A stretch of DNA of 64,000 nt from assembly GCA_021202155.1 (NCBI GenBank), contig JAJQDP010000024.1:1-64000 (forward strand). Reading direction: 5' to 3'. Position 1 is the stretch's first letter. Every line of letters starts with the position of its first letter. The translations under genes were made by a program, and so were the position numbers. Below are positions 63,452 to 64,000 of this stretch, piece after piece. This DNA comes from Oscillospiraceae bacterium. Lineage in GTDB: Bacteria > Bacillota > Clostridia > Oscillospirales > Ruminococcaceae. The notes below the pieces were generated by a model that made no database searches, was not told the DNA's origin, and was given only the letters and a program-made list of their open reading frames with translations.

Positions 63452-64000
63452 TCAGCCTTTTATAAGCGAGACAGCATGTGCGGCTATTCCTTCGCCCGTT
63501 CCGGTGAAGCCCAAGCCTTCTTCGGTTGTAGCCTTCACAGAAACACAGCCTATGTCAATTCCCATAGCATTGGCAAGTGTTTCCCGCATACTGAGAATAT
63601 AGGGCGAAAGCTTCGGCTTCTGGGCGATTACGGTTATGTCTGTGTTTACTATCTCAAAGCCGTTACTTCTCAGAACACGGCAGACTTCTTTCAAGAGCTC
63701 TATGCTGTCTGCGCCCTTGTAGCGGTCGTCTGTGTCGGGGAAAAGCTTTCCTATGTCGCCGAGAGCCGCCGCTCCCAAAAGTGAATCCATGAGAGCGTGA
63801 GTAGTAACGTCGGCATCAGAGTGCCCCAAAAGTCCAAGTTCATACGGGATTTCGACTCCGCCCAAAATCAGCTTTCTTCCGGAAACAAGCTTATGAACGT
63901 CATAGCCGTGACCGATTCTTGTTGAACTTCCAATAAGTCCTTCTGCCATCTTCAAATCCTCCGAAACGGTTATTTTTATGTTATTCCTTGAGCCCATAGT
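63452..64000 (-). CDS. ispDF: IspF domain, 3' part of an apparent IspDF fusion (runs off window)
   Basis: The visible 180 residues end with a full 2-C-methyl-erythritol 2,4-cyclodiphosphate synthase domain: [11 protein letters not shown] (metal Asp and His), [22 protein letters not shown] and [15 protein letters not shown]. Before it lies [21 protein letters not shown], which resembles the C-terminus of IspD. The frame stays open to base 64000, so the gene extends beyond the window and is probably a bifunctional IspDF. Both domains act in the MEP isoprenoid pathway. The Met at 63997 is an internal codon rather than the start. Confidence 0.85.
   Translation of the reverse strand, partial: TMGSRNNIKITVSEDLKMAEGLIGSSTRIGHGYDVHKLVSGRKLILGGVEIPYELGLLGHSDADVTTHALMDSLLGAAALGDIGKLFPDTDDRYKGADSIELLKEVCRVLRSNGFEIVNTDITVIAQKPKLSPYILSMRETLANAMGIDIGCVSVKATTEEGLGFTGTGEGIAAHAVSLIKG

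Overview
The window looks like chromosomal DNA from an anaerobic, plant-fibre-degrading Gram-positive bacterium of the Clostridia, most likely Ruminococcus-like (Oscillospiraceae). This is inferred from gene content: HprK, WhiA, RapZ, CdaA/CdaR, HemZ, a sortase with LPXTG-type remnants, many lipoproteins, and GH44, GH26 and GH2 glycosidases. I see no rRNA, tRNA, CRISPR array, phage or transposase gene.

Region 1 (about 0.1-15.4 kb, minus strand) is the most unusual part. Ten genes are joined stop-to-start with overlaps of 1-8 nt. In transcription order they are two alpha-type solute-binding-like lipoproteins, two Cys/His-motif lipoproteins, two beta-type solute-binding-like lipoproteins, a third Cys/His lipoprotein, a third beta-type protein, then an ABC ATPase and a 12-helix ABC-2-type permease. 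An XRE/TPR (RRNPP-like) regulator with its own promoter and a strong terminator follows. No import-type permease accompanies the five binding-protein homologues. The C-terminal codons of the lipoproteins double as ribosome binding sites for the next gene. I recognise no described system with this layout.

Region 2 (15.5-19.3 kb, minus) is a decayed sortase/surface-protein cluster. It has an intact sortase, an LPKTG protein that lost its middle, a pilin C-terminal fragment fused out of frame to a CHAP-like surface protein that lacks its own start, and a short coiled-coil ORF ending at the break. A GC-rich dispersed-type repeat lies inside it.

Region 3 (19.3-26.9 kb) holds a radC-nudix pair (minus). 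Divergent from it is a plus-strand carbohydrate block: a GH44 lipoprotein behind a strong promoter with a palindromic spacer, an ECF sigma/anti-sigma pair, and a GH2 beta-galactosidase.

Region 4 (26.8-35.65 kb, minus) is a housekeeping operon, recJ-rel-MBL hydrolase-hemZ-TIM barrel-rlmD, with a clear promoter and a bidirectional terminator. Region 5 (35.7-49.4 kb, minus) is an eleven-gene run: murD-GNAT-ynbB-like-hprK-PHP-murB-rapZ-whiA-dnaE, followed unexpectedly by a GH26 mannanase lipoprotein and an SGNH hydrolase.

Region 6 (49.5-57.9 kb, plus) has potABCD (polyamine uptake), a long PRPP synthetase, a flavin reductase-like protein and a Ca2+-type P-ATPase whose ribosome binding site lies in a hairpin. 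Region 7 (57.9-64 kb, minus) has the c-di-AMP pair cdaA-cdaR followed by an FAD dehydrogenase, a cysteine desulfurase with a DUF3343 Se/S-carrier-like protein, and the 3' part of an apparent ispDF fusion that runs off the window.

Many starts in the supplied ORF track were moved downstream where a Shine-Dalgarno sequence and gene overlap argued for it. All functions come from reading motifs by eye; no database search was run.
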